This document shows, piece after piece, positions 8,676 to 22,119 of a stretch of 64,000 nucleotides of DNA. The stretch's first letter is position 1. The number at the start of each line of letters is the position of its first letter. The stretch spans positions 930,001 to 994,000 of the forward strand of contig NZ_CP116384.1 in NCBI RefSeq assembly GCF_028201475.1, in the 5' to 3' direction. The position numbers and the translations under genes were made by a program. The stretch comes from Vibrio sp. SCSIO 43137 (GTDB lineage: Bacteria > Pseudomonadota > Gammaproteobacteria > Enterobacterales > Vibrionaceae). A model generated the notes under the pieces. It was not told the origin of the DNA. It saw only the letters and a list, made by a program, of their open reading frames with translations, and made no database searches.

Positions 8676-10811
8676 CTAGCCTCTGTTAATAACAGCATAG
8701 TCGTTATCCGTTAACTCTTGTATGAACCTTGAGGGTGCAGCGCCATGAACCAGCCATACCTTCTGTTTTGCTCTTGTCAGTGCCACATAAAACAGGCGAC
8801 GCTCTTCGGCATCGGCATAGGTCTGTTTCGATGCACCAATCACTGCATCAAGGTGAGGCTGGCGTTCAGAAGCAGGAAACTGCCCGTCATCCAACGCAAC
8901 AATAAAAACATAGTCAGCTTCGCTCCCTTTACTGGCATGACAGGTCTGAAACTCAAAGGACAGATTAGCGAAAGCTTTTTGCCACTCATCAAAATGAGCC
9001 GGTTTATGGTAGTGGTTTCTTCCTAACAACATCACAGACGCGCCTTGCTGCATTTTTTGGTTCAGGGCACTCAAGGCTTTTTCTATCTGTTTTACCGATA
9101 TCACATAAACGGCTTTCTGCTTCTGCACCTTGTTACTGACAAGCTCTTTCTCCAGTTGATAAGGGTTCTGCTGAATAAAGCGGTTGGCCACTTCGGCTAT
9201 TTTTGAGTTAAATCGATAGGTGGTGTCCAGATAATGGACGGTTGAGCTGGTAAAACGTTCTGCGAACCCTGTAGTTAAGTCCACATCCGCACCAGCAAAC
9301 TGATAAATGGCCTGCCAGTCATCACCCACAGCAAACAGGGAAGCGTGTTTCTCCCCTTTTCTGTTGGTGCAAAGTGCCTCAAGCAACTCCACTCTGTCCG
9401 GAGAGATATCCTGATACTCATCCACCATAATGTAACGCCATGGAGATTTAAATTTACCGCTTTTTACATACTTGGTTGCCTGAGAAATCATCAGGTAGAA
9501 GTCTATCTCCCCTCTCTCTTTCAGCGTCTTCTGCCAATGTTGGTAACAAGGCCAGATCAAAGCCAGTTCATTGTTTAAGCGCGGATAATCCCTATGTTCT
9601 ACCAGTAGCTCCTGAAGTTCTTTTTTCGGTTTATGGGTCTGGCAGAGAAAATCCAGTTGTGAAATCAACCACTGGATCAGTTTTGGATTCTCTGTCTGGT
9701 GCTCCAGCTCTTCATCCCCTTTCAGGTAGGCAATTGGCCATTTCGACAGATGTTTTTGCCAGCGCTTATAGTTGGCGTTTACCTGCCAGTGCTGTTTCAG
9801 CCACTCTGAACACCAGGCTTTTTTCTCAGCACTGTCGGTCGCTAAAGGTGAGATAACCGCCGGCGCTTCTTCAACACTGTTTACAATCTTAAGCCCCAAC
9901 TGATGAAAGGTATTGACCGACACCTTTTCTGCGGCGAGGCCGATTTTATCGGACAACCTTTGCTTCATCTCTTCTGCCGCTTTGCGGCCAAACGCTAACA
10001 TAAGCAGTTCATCCGCCTGTGCAAGGTGGCTTTGCAACAGGTAGGCAATGCGGGATGTCAAAACACTGGTTTTACCGGTGCCCGCTCCGGCCAGTACCAG
10101 ATTGTGATCGTTGTTCAACAGAACAGCCTGTTGCTGAGAGACATTCAGCGGAGAAGACTCAATTTGGTTAAACAGTACTTCCCAGTTCGGGCGTTCCTGT
10201 TCCAGCCAGTGATCATTTCGTTCATCCACCCGTTGTTCACTCTGCTCTATCCAGGTAGAGACAAAGTCCAATTGACCGCGTAATCTCGCTTTTGCTTCAT
10301 CCAGTGTCATTCCCATTTCTTCTAACTGCCCCGCCACCATATCGCGCCAATTATGTACGCAGGAGTCGGGCAGATAGGCAGGCTGTTTGATCAATAAATC
10401 AAGTTGTTGCTGCCACTCAGGTTTTCTTTCCAGTAGCTGGCGACACTGGGTAAGATGCCACTCTTCATACTGACGAAGGGCATTGCGGGCAAACTCCCGG
10501 CACTCTTCCCAGGGCAAGCCCTGAATACGCCAGCCGTTTCTTACACCACCTTCTTCTGAGGAATAGAGAGTAATCGCCCCCCAAAGCAGACCTCTTTTCA
10601 GGTTAAGTTCACCACTCCATACTGCAAATGGAATTCGCTCTTCCTTCAGGGCAGAACTTACAATAAGAGTATTAGATTCAAGTCGTATCTGTTGATACTC
10701 ATTCTGAAAGAAAAACTGAGCAGACGGGGAGGCTTTAATTTCCGCCTTAGTTCCCACATCGGTTTGCTTGTTGGTTAGCATAGTTACCTTTTTATAAGCC
10801 ACAGACAGCAA
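8676..10811 (-). CDS. helD: DNA helicase IV (UvrD/Rep superfamily)
   Basis: This superfamily 1 ATP-dependent 3'-5' DNA helicase has 711 residues, against 684 in E. coli. It has an N-terminal domain of about 210 residues typical of HelD, then Walker A AGAGTGKTS with Lys247, the DEYQDISP helicase motif II, VGDDWQAIYQFAGA (motif III) and YVALTRAKQKVWLVHG near the end. An alternative ATG at 10781, giving MLTNKQ, would shorten the N-terminus by ten residues. The VOC gene follows directly. The divergent yccS shares the 185-bp upstream region. Confidence 0.93.
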   Translation of the reverse strand: MLSVAYKKVTMLTNKQTDVGTKAEIKASPSAQFFFQNEYQQIRLESNTLIVSSALKEERIPFAVWSGELNLKRGLLWGAITLYSSEEGGVRNGWRIQGLPWEECREFARNALRQYEEWHLTQCRQLLERKPEWQQQLDLLIKQPAYLPDSCVHNWRDMVAGQLEEMGMTLDEAKARLRGQLDFVSTWIEQSEQRVDERNDHWLEQERPNWEVLFNQIESSPLNVSQQQAVLLNNDHNLVLAGAGTGKTSVLTSRIAYLLQSHLAQADELLMLAFGRKAAEEMKQRLSDKIGLAAEKVSVNTFHQLGLKIVNSVEEAPAVISPLATDSAEKKAWCSEWLKQHWQVNANYKRWQKHLSKWPIAYLKGDEELEHQTENPKLIQWLISQLDFLCQTHKPKKELQELLVEHRDYPRLNNELALIWPCYQHWQKTLKERGEIDFYLMISQATKYVKSGKFKSPWRYIMVDEYQDISPDRVELLEALCTNRKGEKHASLFAVGDDWQAIYQFAGADVDLTTGFAERFTSSTVHYLDTTYRFNSKIAEVANRFIQQNPYQLEKELVSNKVQKQKAVYVISVKQIEKALSALNQKMQQGASVMLLGRNHYHKPAHFDEWQKAFANLSFEFQTCHASKGSEADYVFIVALDDGQFPASERQPHLDAVIGASKQTYADAEERRLFYVALTRAKQKVWLVHGAAPSRFIQELTDNDYAVINRG

Positions 10812-10996
10812 ATGGATTGATACGAAAATCGCATTATAACCTTAAGTTCTGATTTGGGGGGCTGAATTATTAAAGCGACATCACATACAGCGAGTTAACT
10901 GATTTTTTGCCCTGCACAGCAGTTTTCTATCCAGTTTCAATCAGTTATCAAGTATAATGCCGTCCTGTCAGCCATTGTTCATAATCAGAATCTCCG

Positions 10997-13174
10997 GTGC
11001 TAAATTTTTCCAGACTCAGACAACTTGTTATCAATCCTGCCGTTAGTTACAGCGCACTGATCTTTATTGCCTTGATTGGTGTGTTGGTACCGTCGCTGCT
11101 GCAAAGTGAACTCAGCTTTACCATAACACCATTAATACTTGGTGTTATTGCCGGTGCCCTGACGGAATCTGATGATAATTTCCGTGGCAGGGTGAAAGCT
11201 CAGCTACTGACGCTGATCTGTTTCGCTATTGCCTCTTTTTCTATTGAGATCTTATTCGACTACCCGATTCTGTTTGCTATCGGTCTTTTCAGCTCAACCA
11301 TTCTGTTTATTATGCTGGGTGCTATCGGCCCCAGATACGCAAAAATCGCCTTCGGTTCGCTTCTGATTGCTGTCTATACCATGCTGGGCGCTCACCAGAG
11401 TGAAAATATCTGGCTTCAACCGGCTCTGCTGCTCGGCGGAAGTGGCTGGTACTTTCTGTTGGCGATGGTCTGGTATGCCATTAGCCCGTTACAGCCGGTG
11501 CAACAAAGTCTGGCTGAGGTATTTCAGCAGCTTTCTTATTACTTTCAGGCAAGAAGGGCGTTGTTCCATCCCAGCCCTTCCCTTACGCCACAACCACACA
11601 GAATTAACGAAGCCAGTGTCAACGCCAAAACCGTATCCGCACTTAATCAGTGTAAATCGACCTTTCTTGCCCGCTCTAAGCGTGGCCAGGTTGACGGACC
11701 GAGCGACCGTTTTCTCAGAATCTATTTTCTGGCTCAGGATATTCATGAGCGAGTCAGTTCCAGCCACCACCGTTATCAGGATCTTGCACAGGCATTTCAG
11801 CATTCCGATATTATGTTCCGCTTTAAGTATCTGCTGGAGATACAGGCACAGGCGTGCAGTAATATCGCTAAGTCCATTGTTGTCGGTATTCCCTACAGCC
11901 ATCAGCCTCACTCTTTACAAGCTCTGGATGAACTGCGTAGCTCCATCGATTTTATTGAACAACAGCCCGACTCGCAGTGGCAGATACATCTTCCGCAGAT
12001 CAAATATCTGTTCGACAACCTCGCCACCATTGAAGAGCAACTGGCCAATATCAACAACCCGGATGCCCTTCCGGAAGATGACGCCGATACCATTCAGGAT
12101 ACAGAGGCTCATACCCTAAGTGCTATGTGGCAGAGAGTGAAGCTGAACCTGACACCGTCATCACTACTGTTCCGTCACGCGGTTCGTCTCTCTCTGGCTC
12201 TTACCATAGGCTACGGCATTATTCAGACCTTTCAGATTGAACAGGGCTACTGGATTCTGCTTACCACTCTGTTTGTCTGCCAGCCTAACTATAGTGCCAC
12301 CAGACAAAAGCTTACATCCCGTGTAATAGGCACGTTAAGCGGATTAGTAATTGGAACCTTGCTGCTATTTCTGTTCCCCTCCCCGTACAGCCAATTGATC
12401 ACCATTGTTCTTTCCGGTGTGGCTTTTTTTGTTTTCAGGGTAAACAACTATAGCTACGCCACCGCGTTTATTACTATTCTGGTTCTGTTCTGTTTTGAAC
12501 GAATGGGCAGCGGCTACGCTGTGATTCTGCCAAGACTGACCGACACCGTAATCGGCTGTGTTCTGGCCGTAATGGCCGTCAGTTTTATTTTGCCTGACTG
12601 GCAATCAAGACGATTAAACAAGGTCATGGCGGACTCCGTCGACTCTAACAGACACTATCTTGGTCTTATCATCGGCCAGTATCGTATCGGCAAGAAGAAC
12701 GACCTCAGTTACCGGATCGCCAGAAGAGACGCCCATAACCAGAGTGCTCTGTTGAGTTCTGCAATCAATAATATGTTGATGGAGCCGGGTAGATACCGGA
12801 CATTCCGCGATGAATGTTTCCGTTTTCTGACACTGAACCATGCCATGTTGAGTTATATTTCCGCGCTCGGAGCACATAGGACAAGGCTGGATGATCATGT
12901 CACCCATCAACTGATTCTTGATGCTCACCGGGAGATTCATTACAGCCTTGAAGCACTAAGCAAACAACTCGGCTCTGCCGCCGTTATCGATCACCCCCAG
13001 CCAGATAACTCATTGCTGACTGAAAGGCTGGATAACTGGCGTGAATGTGAAGGGAGCTCTGCGAAAATGGTACTTCAGCAACTTCATCTGGTGCATAAAA
13101 TGCTGCCTGAGCTACTTGAACTGGCAAAGATATTGGCACAGAAGCAAAGTTACCGGGATAAAGGCAGTTCCTAA
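10997..13174 (+). CDS. yccS: YccS/YhfK family inner-membrane protein (FUSC family)
   Basis: The 725 residues are close to E. coli YccS. There are two clusters of membrane helices, at about residues 15-165 and about 395-530, each followed by a cytosolic helical region. This is the two-repeat layout of the aromatic-acid exporter-like FUSC family. The segment PSSLLFRHAVRLSLALTIGY marks the start of the second membrane block. The start codon is GTG at 10997, with no in-frame ATG nearby. The transported substrate is unknown. Confidence 0.88.
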   Translation: MLNFSRLRQLVINPAVSYSALIFIALIGVLVPSLLQSELSFTITPLILGVIAGALTESDDNFRGRVKAQLLTLICFAIASFSIEILFDYPILFAIGLFSSTILFIMLGAIGPRYAKIAFGSLLIAVYTMLGAHQSENIWLQPALLLGGSGWYFLLAMVWYAISPLQPVQQSLAEVFQQLSYYFQARRALFHPSPSLTPQPHRINEASVNAKTVSALNQCKSTFLARSKRGQVDGPSDRFLRIYFLAQDIHERVSSSHHRYQDLAQAFQHSDIMFRFKYLLEIQAQACSNIAKSIVVGIPYSHQPHSLQALDELRSSIDFIEQQPDSQWQIHLPQIKYLFDNLATIEEQLANINNPDALPEDDADTIQDTEAHTLSAMWQRVKLNLTPSSLLFRHAVRLSLALTIGYGIIQTFQIEQGYWILLTTLFVCQPNYSATRQKLTSRVIGTLSGLVIGTLLLFLFPSPYSQLITIVLSGVAFFVFRVNNYSYATAFITILVLFCFERMGSGYAVILPRLTDTVIGCVLAVMAVSFILPDWQSRRLNKVMADSVDSNRHYLGLIIGQYRIGKKNDLSYRIARRDAHNQSALLSSAINNMLMEPGRYRTFRDECFRFLTLNHAMLSYISALGAHRTRLDDHVTHQLILDAHREIHYSLEALSKQLGSAAVIDHPQPDNSLLTERLDNWRECEGSSAKMVLQQLHLVHKMLPELLELAKILAQKQSYRDKGSS

Positions 13175-13259
13175 GGCTGACCGGTCAATGAAAGGCAGAC
13201 ACTATTTGAACATTAATCAGTTTACGCTTATTCTTAAACGGTAGAGTAAGGATTCGCCA

Positions 13260-13550
13260 ATGCCAGTTTCTTCAGTACAGTCCGGTTATCAAATCATTCA
13301 ACAGTCTCAGAATATGGCTGAAGAGGCGGCGTCTGATATTGCTGAAATGAGCAAGCGTGATGATCTTGAGTTTAATAAAGTCGATTTCGAGCAAACTCAA
13401 CAAGCCGAAAAAGAGAAAGAGAAACCCAAAGCCACTCTGGAAGATGCCCTCACCAAACTCAATCAGGCCAATACCTATTCTCAGGCTGGTGCTAATGTTG
13501 TCCGTCGTTCTGACGAGATGATTGGAACCATGCTTGACACTCACGTCTGA
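13260..13550 (+). CDS. Small protein with flagellar rod/hook-like C-terminus
   Basis: The product has 96 residues, an acidic and lysine-rich middle (EKEKEKPKATLED) and no signal peptide. The last 30 residues (QANTYSQAGANVVRRSDEMI) resemble the C-terminal helix shared by flagellar rod and hook proteins, where a Y-A-x-V-x-D-E-M-x-G-T-L pattern is usual. No other flagellar gene is nearby, so a flagellar role is only suggested. It lies 85 bp after yccS and 102 bp before the PilZ gene, same strand. Confidence 0.75.
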   Translation: MPVSSVQSGYQIIQQSQNMAEEAASDIAEMSKRDDLEFNKVDFEQTQQAEKEKEKPKATLEDALTKLNQANTYSQAGANVVRRSDEMIGTMLDTHV

Positions 13551-13652
13551 GATCTCAATTTGCAATCTCAATTTGTAATAATTTCTGATTACTTTTTCTT
13601 GTTTTAGCCTAAACTAATACTAAAAATATAAAACGTAGTGGCAAGGATATAA

Positions 13653-14321
13653 ATGAACGCAGCAGCGGCAAAGGTAAATAACGCCCAGAGAATTAAGCAA
13701 TACTTAGAATTTGGTATGAAGCTTTCCGTGACTATCAAGTTCGGACCAAAAGACGAGTACAGTTTACAATCCAATTTGATCGGCATGAAGGAAAATCAGT
13801 TCTTACTTCTGGATATGAGTTCCAAGGTGGTTGAAGATTTAATCACCCGTAAAACCAATAACGTTGGTGTTGTTGTCCGGGGGATTACCGATACAGAACT
13901 GGGCGATATCATTGCCTTTAAGTCACAGATAATTTCCGTTGTTTCCCGCCCCACATGGCTGATGTTTATCAAAATACCTTATAGTTTTGAGACCAAACCT
14001 ATCCGTGCCAATAAACGTTTCAAGCTTAACCTTCCGGCTTCAGTTATCAGCGGAGATGACACATTTAAAGCCACGCTGCGCGATCTTTCCGCCTCCGGTT
14101 GCGGTATTTTTATCGATCAACCCGTTGAACTAAGCAAGGGTATGGATGTAACCATACAACCCACATTAGAACACTTTCCGACAACGTCTCCCGTTTGTCA
14201 TATTATGAGCAGCCGTAAATACGCCGGCGGTACTTTTCTCGGCATCAAATTTGCCAAAGAAATTGAACTTGAAGACAACCTTAAGTATGAAATTCTGGAG
14301 CATACCGTTTTAAGCCGCTAG
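13653..14321 (+). CDS. PilZ-domain cyclic-di-GMP receptor, YcgR-like
   Basis: The 222 residues form an N-terminal beta domain of the YcgR type (about 20-105) followed by a PilZ domain. The cyclic-di-GMP signature is complete: RxxxR at Arg118 to Arg122 (RANKR) and DxSxxG at Asp144 (DLSASG). Family members slow flagella or control export in response to cyclic-di-GMP. It ends 16 bases from the convergent luxQ stop. A diguanylate cyclase lies 11 kb away in the same window. Confidence 0.9.
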   Translation: MNAAAAKVNNAQRIKQYLEFGMKLSVTIKFGPKDEYSLQSNLIGMKENQFLLLDMSSKVVEDLITRKTNNVGVVVRGITDTELGDIIAFKSQIISVVSRPTWLMFIKIPYSFETKPIRANKRFKLNLPASVISGDDTFKATLRDLSASGCGIFIDQPVELSKGMDVTIQPTLEHFPTTSPVCHIMSSRKYAGGTFLGIKFAKEIELEDNLKYEILEHTVLSR

Positions 14322-14337
14322 CTCGACAAACGCTGAC

Positions 14338-18062
<3,725 letters not shown>

Positions 18063-18070
18063 TCAAATAT

Positions 18071-18102
18071 CAAAAAAGCCGCCATGTATCACCATGACGG
18101 CT
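18071..18102 (-). terminator. Terminator after the TraF-like outer-membrane gene
   Basis: On the minus strand, a stem AGCCGTCATG with CATGGCGGCT, one mismatch and a six-base loop, is followed by TTTTTT. It lies 26 bases after the stop at 18128 and separates that gene from luxP. Confidence 0.85.
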
Positions 18103-18127
18103 CAAATTTTTATGTTATATCAAACTA

Positions 18128-19279
18128 TTAAAAAGTAAATGCTAAGTTTGCCGAACCACCAAACTCATGTTTATCGGCATAGGATCCGGCAATATCCAGA
18201 CTCACGACATCAAACGGGCTGATACCAATTCCGGCGGTAACCGTGTTATCCATAGTATCTTTTGTATCTATCTGGTAACCGGCTCTTACTTGTAACCAAT
18301 CCCAGGCATTTCCTTCCACACCAAAGCGGACAAACTGAGTATCATCGTCAATATGGTTAAAACGGCTCTGTTTGGTCAAATCCACATCAATGGCAGCGGT
18401 AAACAGCTGAGTCGCATAAGCAGCACCCACTGTAGCCTGAGGGTTTAGCTCGTATTTTATTGCCGGGTCTTCAGTCTTGATCTCTTTTTTAAACAGATCC
18501 TTTACACTAAAACCAACCCGCCATTCATCTTTATGCCATAGAGCACCAATATCCATATTTAAGGTTTTCTTATTGCGCTCACTTTCGTCGTAGTCATCCA
18601 GTTCAAAATTCTCGACATCGAGTTTTCGGTAGTAGGTTCTTAACTGCTGATATTTTGGGGTAAAGCCAACAGAAATGGCCTGTCCCTGAAAATCTAACTG
18701 TTTAGCAAAAGAGACTCCCAGCTCGGTGAAGCCAAATGCCGCTAACTCAACTTCAGAGTTTGTGTATCTGGTGGTGGTATCATTTGCCGCGTTACCAGTG
18801 TTTACGTAATCAGGAATGTTTGTTTTTCCCGCTATCTCAACATAACCCCGTGTATAGATATTTAGCGCCACCTGTTCATTTGGTATCGCGACTGCAATAC
18901 CTGCATTCGCTGACGCAGTAAGAGGAGCATCACCCTGAAGCCTGTCAAGATGACCATTTAGTTTATTTATGTTGGCGGTACTTGGGCTGGCTTTGAATGC
19001 ATCAATGGTATCCTGAAGATCATCCACCTCACCTAAAGTATCATCACTGTCTTTAAGAGATGCGCCCACCGCAGGCAGAAGCAGACCGACATCGTCACTG
19101 TCACGATAATGCGCGGTCAAGGCCGGGTTGTAGAAAGGAGCCACCAGATAATCGGCCGATGCCACACCGGTGTTACCCATACCGTTGCCTCGACTATCAG
19201 CAACCTGTGTCGCACAGTACACGTAACCGGGAATCACAGCCACCGCCACTGCAGAAAGCAAAACATGTCTGAAATTCAT
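18128..19279 (-). CDS. TraF_2/FadL-like outer-membrane beta-barrel protein
   Basis: A signal peptide with a cleavable YCATQ end precedes a 383-residue protein rich in alternating polar and hydrophobic strands. It closes with a C-terminal phenylalanine (SANLAFTF), as in outer-membrane barrels. The mature start, ADSRGNGMGNTGVASADY and YNPALTA, is typical of the family often named conjugal transfer protein TraF, which is not the F-plasmid thioredoxin-like TraF. Nothing else conjugative is nearby, so transfer is not implied. Its ligand is unknown. Confidence 0.8.
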   Translation of the reverse strand: MNFRHVLLSAVAVAVIPGYVYCATQVADSRGNGMGNTGVASADYLVAPFYNPALTAHYRDSDDVGLLLPAVGASLKDSDDTLGEVDDLQDTIDAFKASPSTANINKLNGHLDRLQGDAPLTASANAGIAVAIPNEQVALNIYTRGYVEIAGKTNIPDYVNTGNAANDTTTRYTNSEVELAAFGFTELGVSFAKQLDFQGQAISVGFTPKYQQLRTYYRKLDVENFELDDYDESERNKKTLNMDIGALWHKDEWRVGFSVKDLFKKEIKTEDPAIKYELNPQATVGAAYATQLFTAAIDVDLTKQSRFNHIDDDTQFVRFGVEGNAWDWLQVRAGYQIDTKDTMDNTVTAGIGISPFDVVSLDIAGSYADKHEFGGSANLAFTF

Positions 19280-19385
19280 CCTGTTCTCCTGTTTATTTTT
19301 TTATTAGCTCAGCAATATATAATAGCAGTGAATAATAAATAGCGTACATAATCGTTTGCTAAATTAACCGACTTTAGGCTAAAGA

Positions 19386-19673
19386 TCACAGAGCCGGAAC
19401 AGCTGACACACCCGTGACCAGCTGTTCTTTCTGTCGTTTATTCAGTTTTTTTATTTTGATTTCTAGCTTAAGGGCACTGCTTTTGCCATCGGTCTTATGG
19501 CTCCAGACCAGTTCAAGTGGCCCTTTCCCTTTAAGATATTTTGCTCCCTTTCCCGATGAGTGCTGAGAAAAGCGTCGTGACAGGTCATTAGTAATGCCGC
19601 AATAGAGGGTGTTGTGTCTGGTGCGGATCAGGTATACGCACCAGACGTCTGAGTTGATTGAAACGTCAGTCAT
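19386..19673 (-). CDS. GIY-YIG nuclease superfamily protein (YhbQ-like)
   Basis: This single-domain protein has 95 residues. The GIY-YIG core is VYLIRTRHNTLYCGITNDLSRRFSQH, followed by ALKLEIKIKKL carrying the conserved glutamate. The size and lone domain fit the UPF0213/YhbQ group, whose biological role is not settled. It starts 2 bases after yceH ends and is probably co-transcribed with it. Confidence 0.88.
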   Translation of the reverse strand: MTDVSINSDVWCVYLIRTRHNTLYCGITNDLSRRFSQHSSGKGAKYLKGKGPLELVWSHKTDGKSSALKLEIKIKKLNKRQKEQLVTGVSAVPAL

Positions 19674-19675
19674 TA

Positions 19676-20332
19676 TCAGAGAAGGGATTCGACCAACTCT
19701 CTAAGCTCAGCAACTTCTGATTTCAGAGCCTGAACCTCTTGTTCAAGTTGCTCAACTCTGCCTGTTTTCGCAGATACCTCAGATGCGCTTCCCGCTACGG
19801 CCATACTTTCAGCATCTACTTTGCCACAGAACTGATGCATATAGCGGGACTCACGTTTACCAGCTTCACGAGGCAATTTGACCACCAAAGCTGAATCCGC
19901 ATCGCCCTGTGACAACTTCTCCAGTACGCTTTCAACCTCTTTTACATCAGTAAACTGACAAAGTCGGTTGGTTCTGGTTCTTAGCTCACCCGGTGTTTGT
20001 GCGCCTCGCAGCAACATGCAGCAGACAATTCCTTTTTCCTGATCACTAAACTGAAGATCACCAAACTCGGTATTACAAAAGCGGTGTTGGTATTTTGATA
20101 CTCTGCTGTTAAAGCCACTCTCGTCATTTACCAGACGACGGGAAATAAGTGCATCAACCGCATCAAGAACGTCAGATTCGGACAGTGCCATCACAGGTTC
20201 ACGATTGCTCTTCTGGTTACAGGCATTAGTTAAACTATTTAGCGACAGTGGATACTGATCCGGAGTAGTGGCTTCTTTCTCCAGCAGACAACCAATGACT
20301 CTGGCTTCAATTTCGCTAAGTTCGATTTTCAT
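19676..20332 (-). CDS. yceH: YceH family protein (DUF480)
   Basis: I chose the ATG at 20332 ([20 protein letters not shown]) because it matches the family N-terminus and gives 218 residues, near E. coli YceH (215). An upstream in-frame ATG at 20422 would add 30 residues not seen in the family. Two winged-helix domains are recognisable, with [13 protein letters not shown] and [13 protein letters not shown]. The C-terminus is a coiled coil ([19 protein letters not shown]). The molecular role is unknown. Confidence 0.9.
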   Translation of the reverse strand: MKIELSEIEARVIGCLLEKEATTPDQYPLSLNSLTNACNQKSNREPVMALSESDVLDAVDALISRRLVNDESGFNSRVSKYQHRFCNTEFGDLQFSDQEKGIVCCMLLRGAQTPGELRTRTNRLCQFTDVKEVESVLEKLSQGDADSALVVKLPREAGKRESRYMHQFCGKVDAESMAVAGSASEVSAKTGRVEQLEQEVQALKSEVAELRELVESLL

Positions 20333-20369
20333 ACTTATTCCTTTATTCTTTTTCTGTCGGTATAGGAAG

Positions 20370-20561
20370 TTAATGTTCGTTGAGCATAGGAAGACGAACC
20401 ACTTCTCCATCTTGATTGACAATTGCCAGAGATGAACGGTTCAGTTCAATCTCAGCGACTTGTAACTGCTTTCTGGCGGTCAGATAAGCCTTTTGCATTC
20501 TCTTTTTGTGGCTTTGATCTACTTGTTTCTGGCTATTCATTGCTCGTAGTCTGGCTGTCAT
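20370..20561 (-). CDS. Small hypothetical protein
   Basis: The frame encodes 63 basic residues with a helical middle ([19 protein letters not shown]) and a short beta-like tail ending LPMLNEH. It lies 37 bp upstream of yceH on the same strand. There is no recognised domain. The amino-acid make-up looks like a real small protein, but the ribosome site is weak and an internal ATG at 20540 is equally possible. Confidence 0.45.
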   Translation of the reverse strand: MTARLRAMNSQKQVDQSHKKRMQKAYLTARKQLQVAEIELNRSSLAIVNQDGEVVRLPMLNEH

Positions 20562-20721
20562 TAAACGCTTATATACTACATCGCCTCTATGGTGAATTCC
20601 AAGCAGAAACCGAGTAACAAAATCGACAATCCTTTGATTTAAATCTGTAACCTGAGCGGCTGATATGTTTTAATTCGAGCAGGCAATTAATTAATTTTGT
20701 AGCTATTAGGAAGGTACACTT

Positions 20722-21036
20722 ATGAACAACGTATTTGAAATCGTTAATCAGGCTCGCCAGAAAAACAAACTGAAACGAGAGCTTCAGGACAACGATAAGA
20801 AAGTTCGCGATAACACCAAGCGTGTTGAACTGCTGGACAACCTGCTAGACTACATTAAAGCGGATATGTCTCACGATGAAATTGTATCCATTATCAAAAA
20901 CATGAAGGCAGATTACGAAGATCGCATCGATGACCATATCATCAAAAGTGCAGAAATTTCTAAAGTGCGTCGTGATATCAGCCGCCGTATCAGAGAGCTG
21001 ACTGAAGAAGACAAGCAAGCTCAGGGTAAGAAATAA
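20722..21036 (+). CDS. yeeX: YeeX family protein (DUF496)
   Basis: This 104-residue, all-helical, highly charged protein matches E. coli YeeX through [29 protein letters not shown] and [18 protein letters not shown]. The family is cytosolic and of unknown role. A clear AGGAAGG Shine-Dalgarno sequence precedes the ATG, and a strong terminator follows. Confidence 0.92.
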   Translation: MNNVFEIVNQARQKNKLKRELQDNDKKVRDNTKRVELLDNLLDYIKADMSHDEIVSIIKNMKADYEDRIDDHIIKSAEISKVRRDISRRIRELTEEDKQAQGKK

Positions 21037-21043
21037 CCCATGC

Positions 21044-21068
21044 AAAACCCGCTATTCGCGGGTTTTTT
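21044..21068 (+). terminator. Terminator of yeeX
   Basis: A stem AAACCCGC with GCGGGTTT and a 5-base loop is followed by a T run, 8 bases past the yeeX stop. Confidence 0.9.
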
Positions 21069-21092
21069 GTATTAGGCTGTCTTTCGTTACCA

Positions 21093-21794
21093 CTACTCCT
21101 CACCACTTATCCGACTATCAAGTTCAGCACTGCCTTTATGTTCTGAGCCTACTACTGATTTATCAGCCAACGTGTAGACTCGGAAATAGAACACCATTGT
21201 AAAAAGCATTAGTACCGAAGAGATCAGTTCGATTAATATCCCGCCGGTAAACCTGATAACAAAGCTGGCCTCTTGCAGATAAGCAAGAGGTAATGTCAGT
21301 AAAATTGTTAGCAGGACAATCAGGCCTGAACCTAACATCATTTTTCCGGTGAATCCTCGGCTTTTTCTCCAGCTAGCTGACATTGCTGCAATAGCCCCTT
21401 TATCATTCAAAACAGTTTCAAAGGTAGAAAAACCATACTTTGCGGCGAAGAAAACACCAGGAATGATCAGCGCCATTGAACCGATCACAACCGCTAAGCC
21501 ATACAGAATTGAGACAGACAGCAGATCAATCCAGTCAGAAAAAGAGACAGAATGTTTATACGCCACTCCGCTGACAACACTGTGAAAAAACCGTATCAGA
21601 CGAACAAGAAAATAAGTCTGCAACACCATGGAAACTAATGCGTAAACCAGACCAACCCAGTAATACTGATAGGTAAACAGATCCGCTACATTGCTTAATA
21701 TGGCCATGGCAATAATAACGGGGCCCATAATACTGAAAAGCTCGCGGGCGTAACGCCTGCAGAAATTTATGCTGTCTAATAGAATGTTTGTCAT
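21093..21794 (-). CDS. YciC-like inner-membrane protein (UPF0259)
   Basis: This protein has about six hydrophobic segments. The ATG at 21794 (MTNILLDSINFCRRYARELF) aligns with the YciC N-terminus. An upstream in-frame ATG at 21857 has a better AGGG site and would add 21 residues, so the start is uncertain. GFSTFETVL and ALIIPGVFFAAKYGF are the most family-like parts. Function is unknown. It converges with yeeX. Confidence 0.65.
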   Translation of the reverse strand: MTNILLDSINFCRRYARELFSIMGPVIIAMAILSNVADLFTYQYYWVGLVYALVSMVLQTYFLVRLIRFFHSVVSGVAYKHSVSFSDWIDLLSVSILYGLAVVIGSMALIIPGVFFAAKYGFSTFETVLNDKGAIAAMSASWRKSRGFTGKMMLGSGLIVLLTILLTLPLAYLQEASFVIRFTGGILIELISSVLMLFTMVFYFRVYTLADKSVVGSEHKGSAELDSRISGEE

Positions 21795-21904
21795 ACTTTT
21801 TTGTCTATACCTTGAGAGCTGAATAACCAACTGCTTTACTAAATTAGCAATACACATGCTAACCCTGATTAAAGCGTTTGCTTTTTGTATTTTAAATCAG
21901 CTGG

Positions 21905-22066
21905 TTAGCTTAACACAGCATGTAAGGAACAGTCAGTGATATTCAAAGTATAAATATGATCATCAAACAGAGTTCCGCCTATTGAATAAGCTTGTTTTTC
22001 AACTCTGATTAACGAAAAGCCGCACTTCTGCAACACTCTTTCTGATGCCCGGTTTCCTTTGTTCCT
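21905..22066 (-). pseudogene. Remnant of a GNAT (RimJ/RimL-type) acetyltransferase, C-terminal end only
   Basis: A minus-strand frame of 53 codons reads NKGNRASERVLQKCGF, then LIRVEKQAYSIGGTLFDDHI and YTL before a stop at 21905. This is the last third of a GNAT fold: the acetyl-CoA helix with the N-x-x-S-x-x-V-L-x-K-x-GF pattern, then the terminal strands. A TAA at 22069-22067 precedes it in frame and there is no start codon or N-terminal domain, so it is a relic. It fills most of the gap between the YciC-like gene and the NosR-like gene. Confidence 0.65.
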
Positions 22067-22119
22067 TTAACAGCCTATCAATATGGGCTTATGCCTCTGT
22101 CTGACTGTGACTTTTCCCA

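Noticed and set aside
11367..12119. A 250-codon plus-strand frame
   Set aside because: It lies inside yccS in another frame; the yccS frame has the expected membrane helices and family length.
18128..19279. Conjugation genes implied by the TraF name
   Set aside because: No relaxase, pilus or mating-pair genes are nearby; the protein is an outer-membrane barrel of a family with a misleading name.
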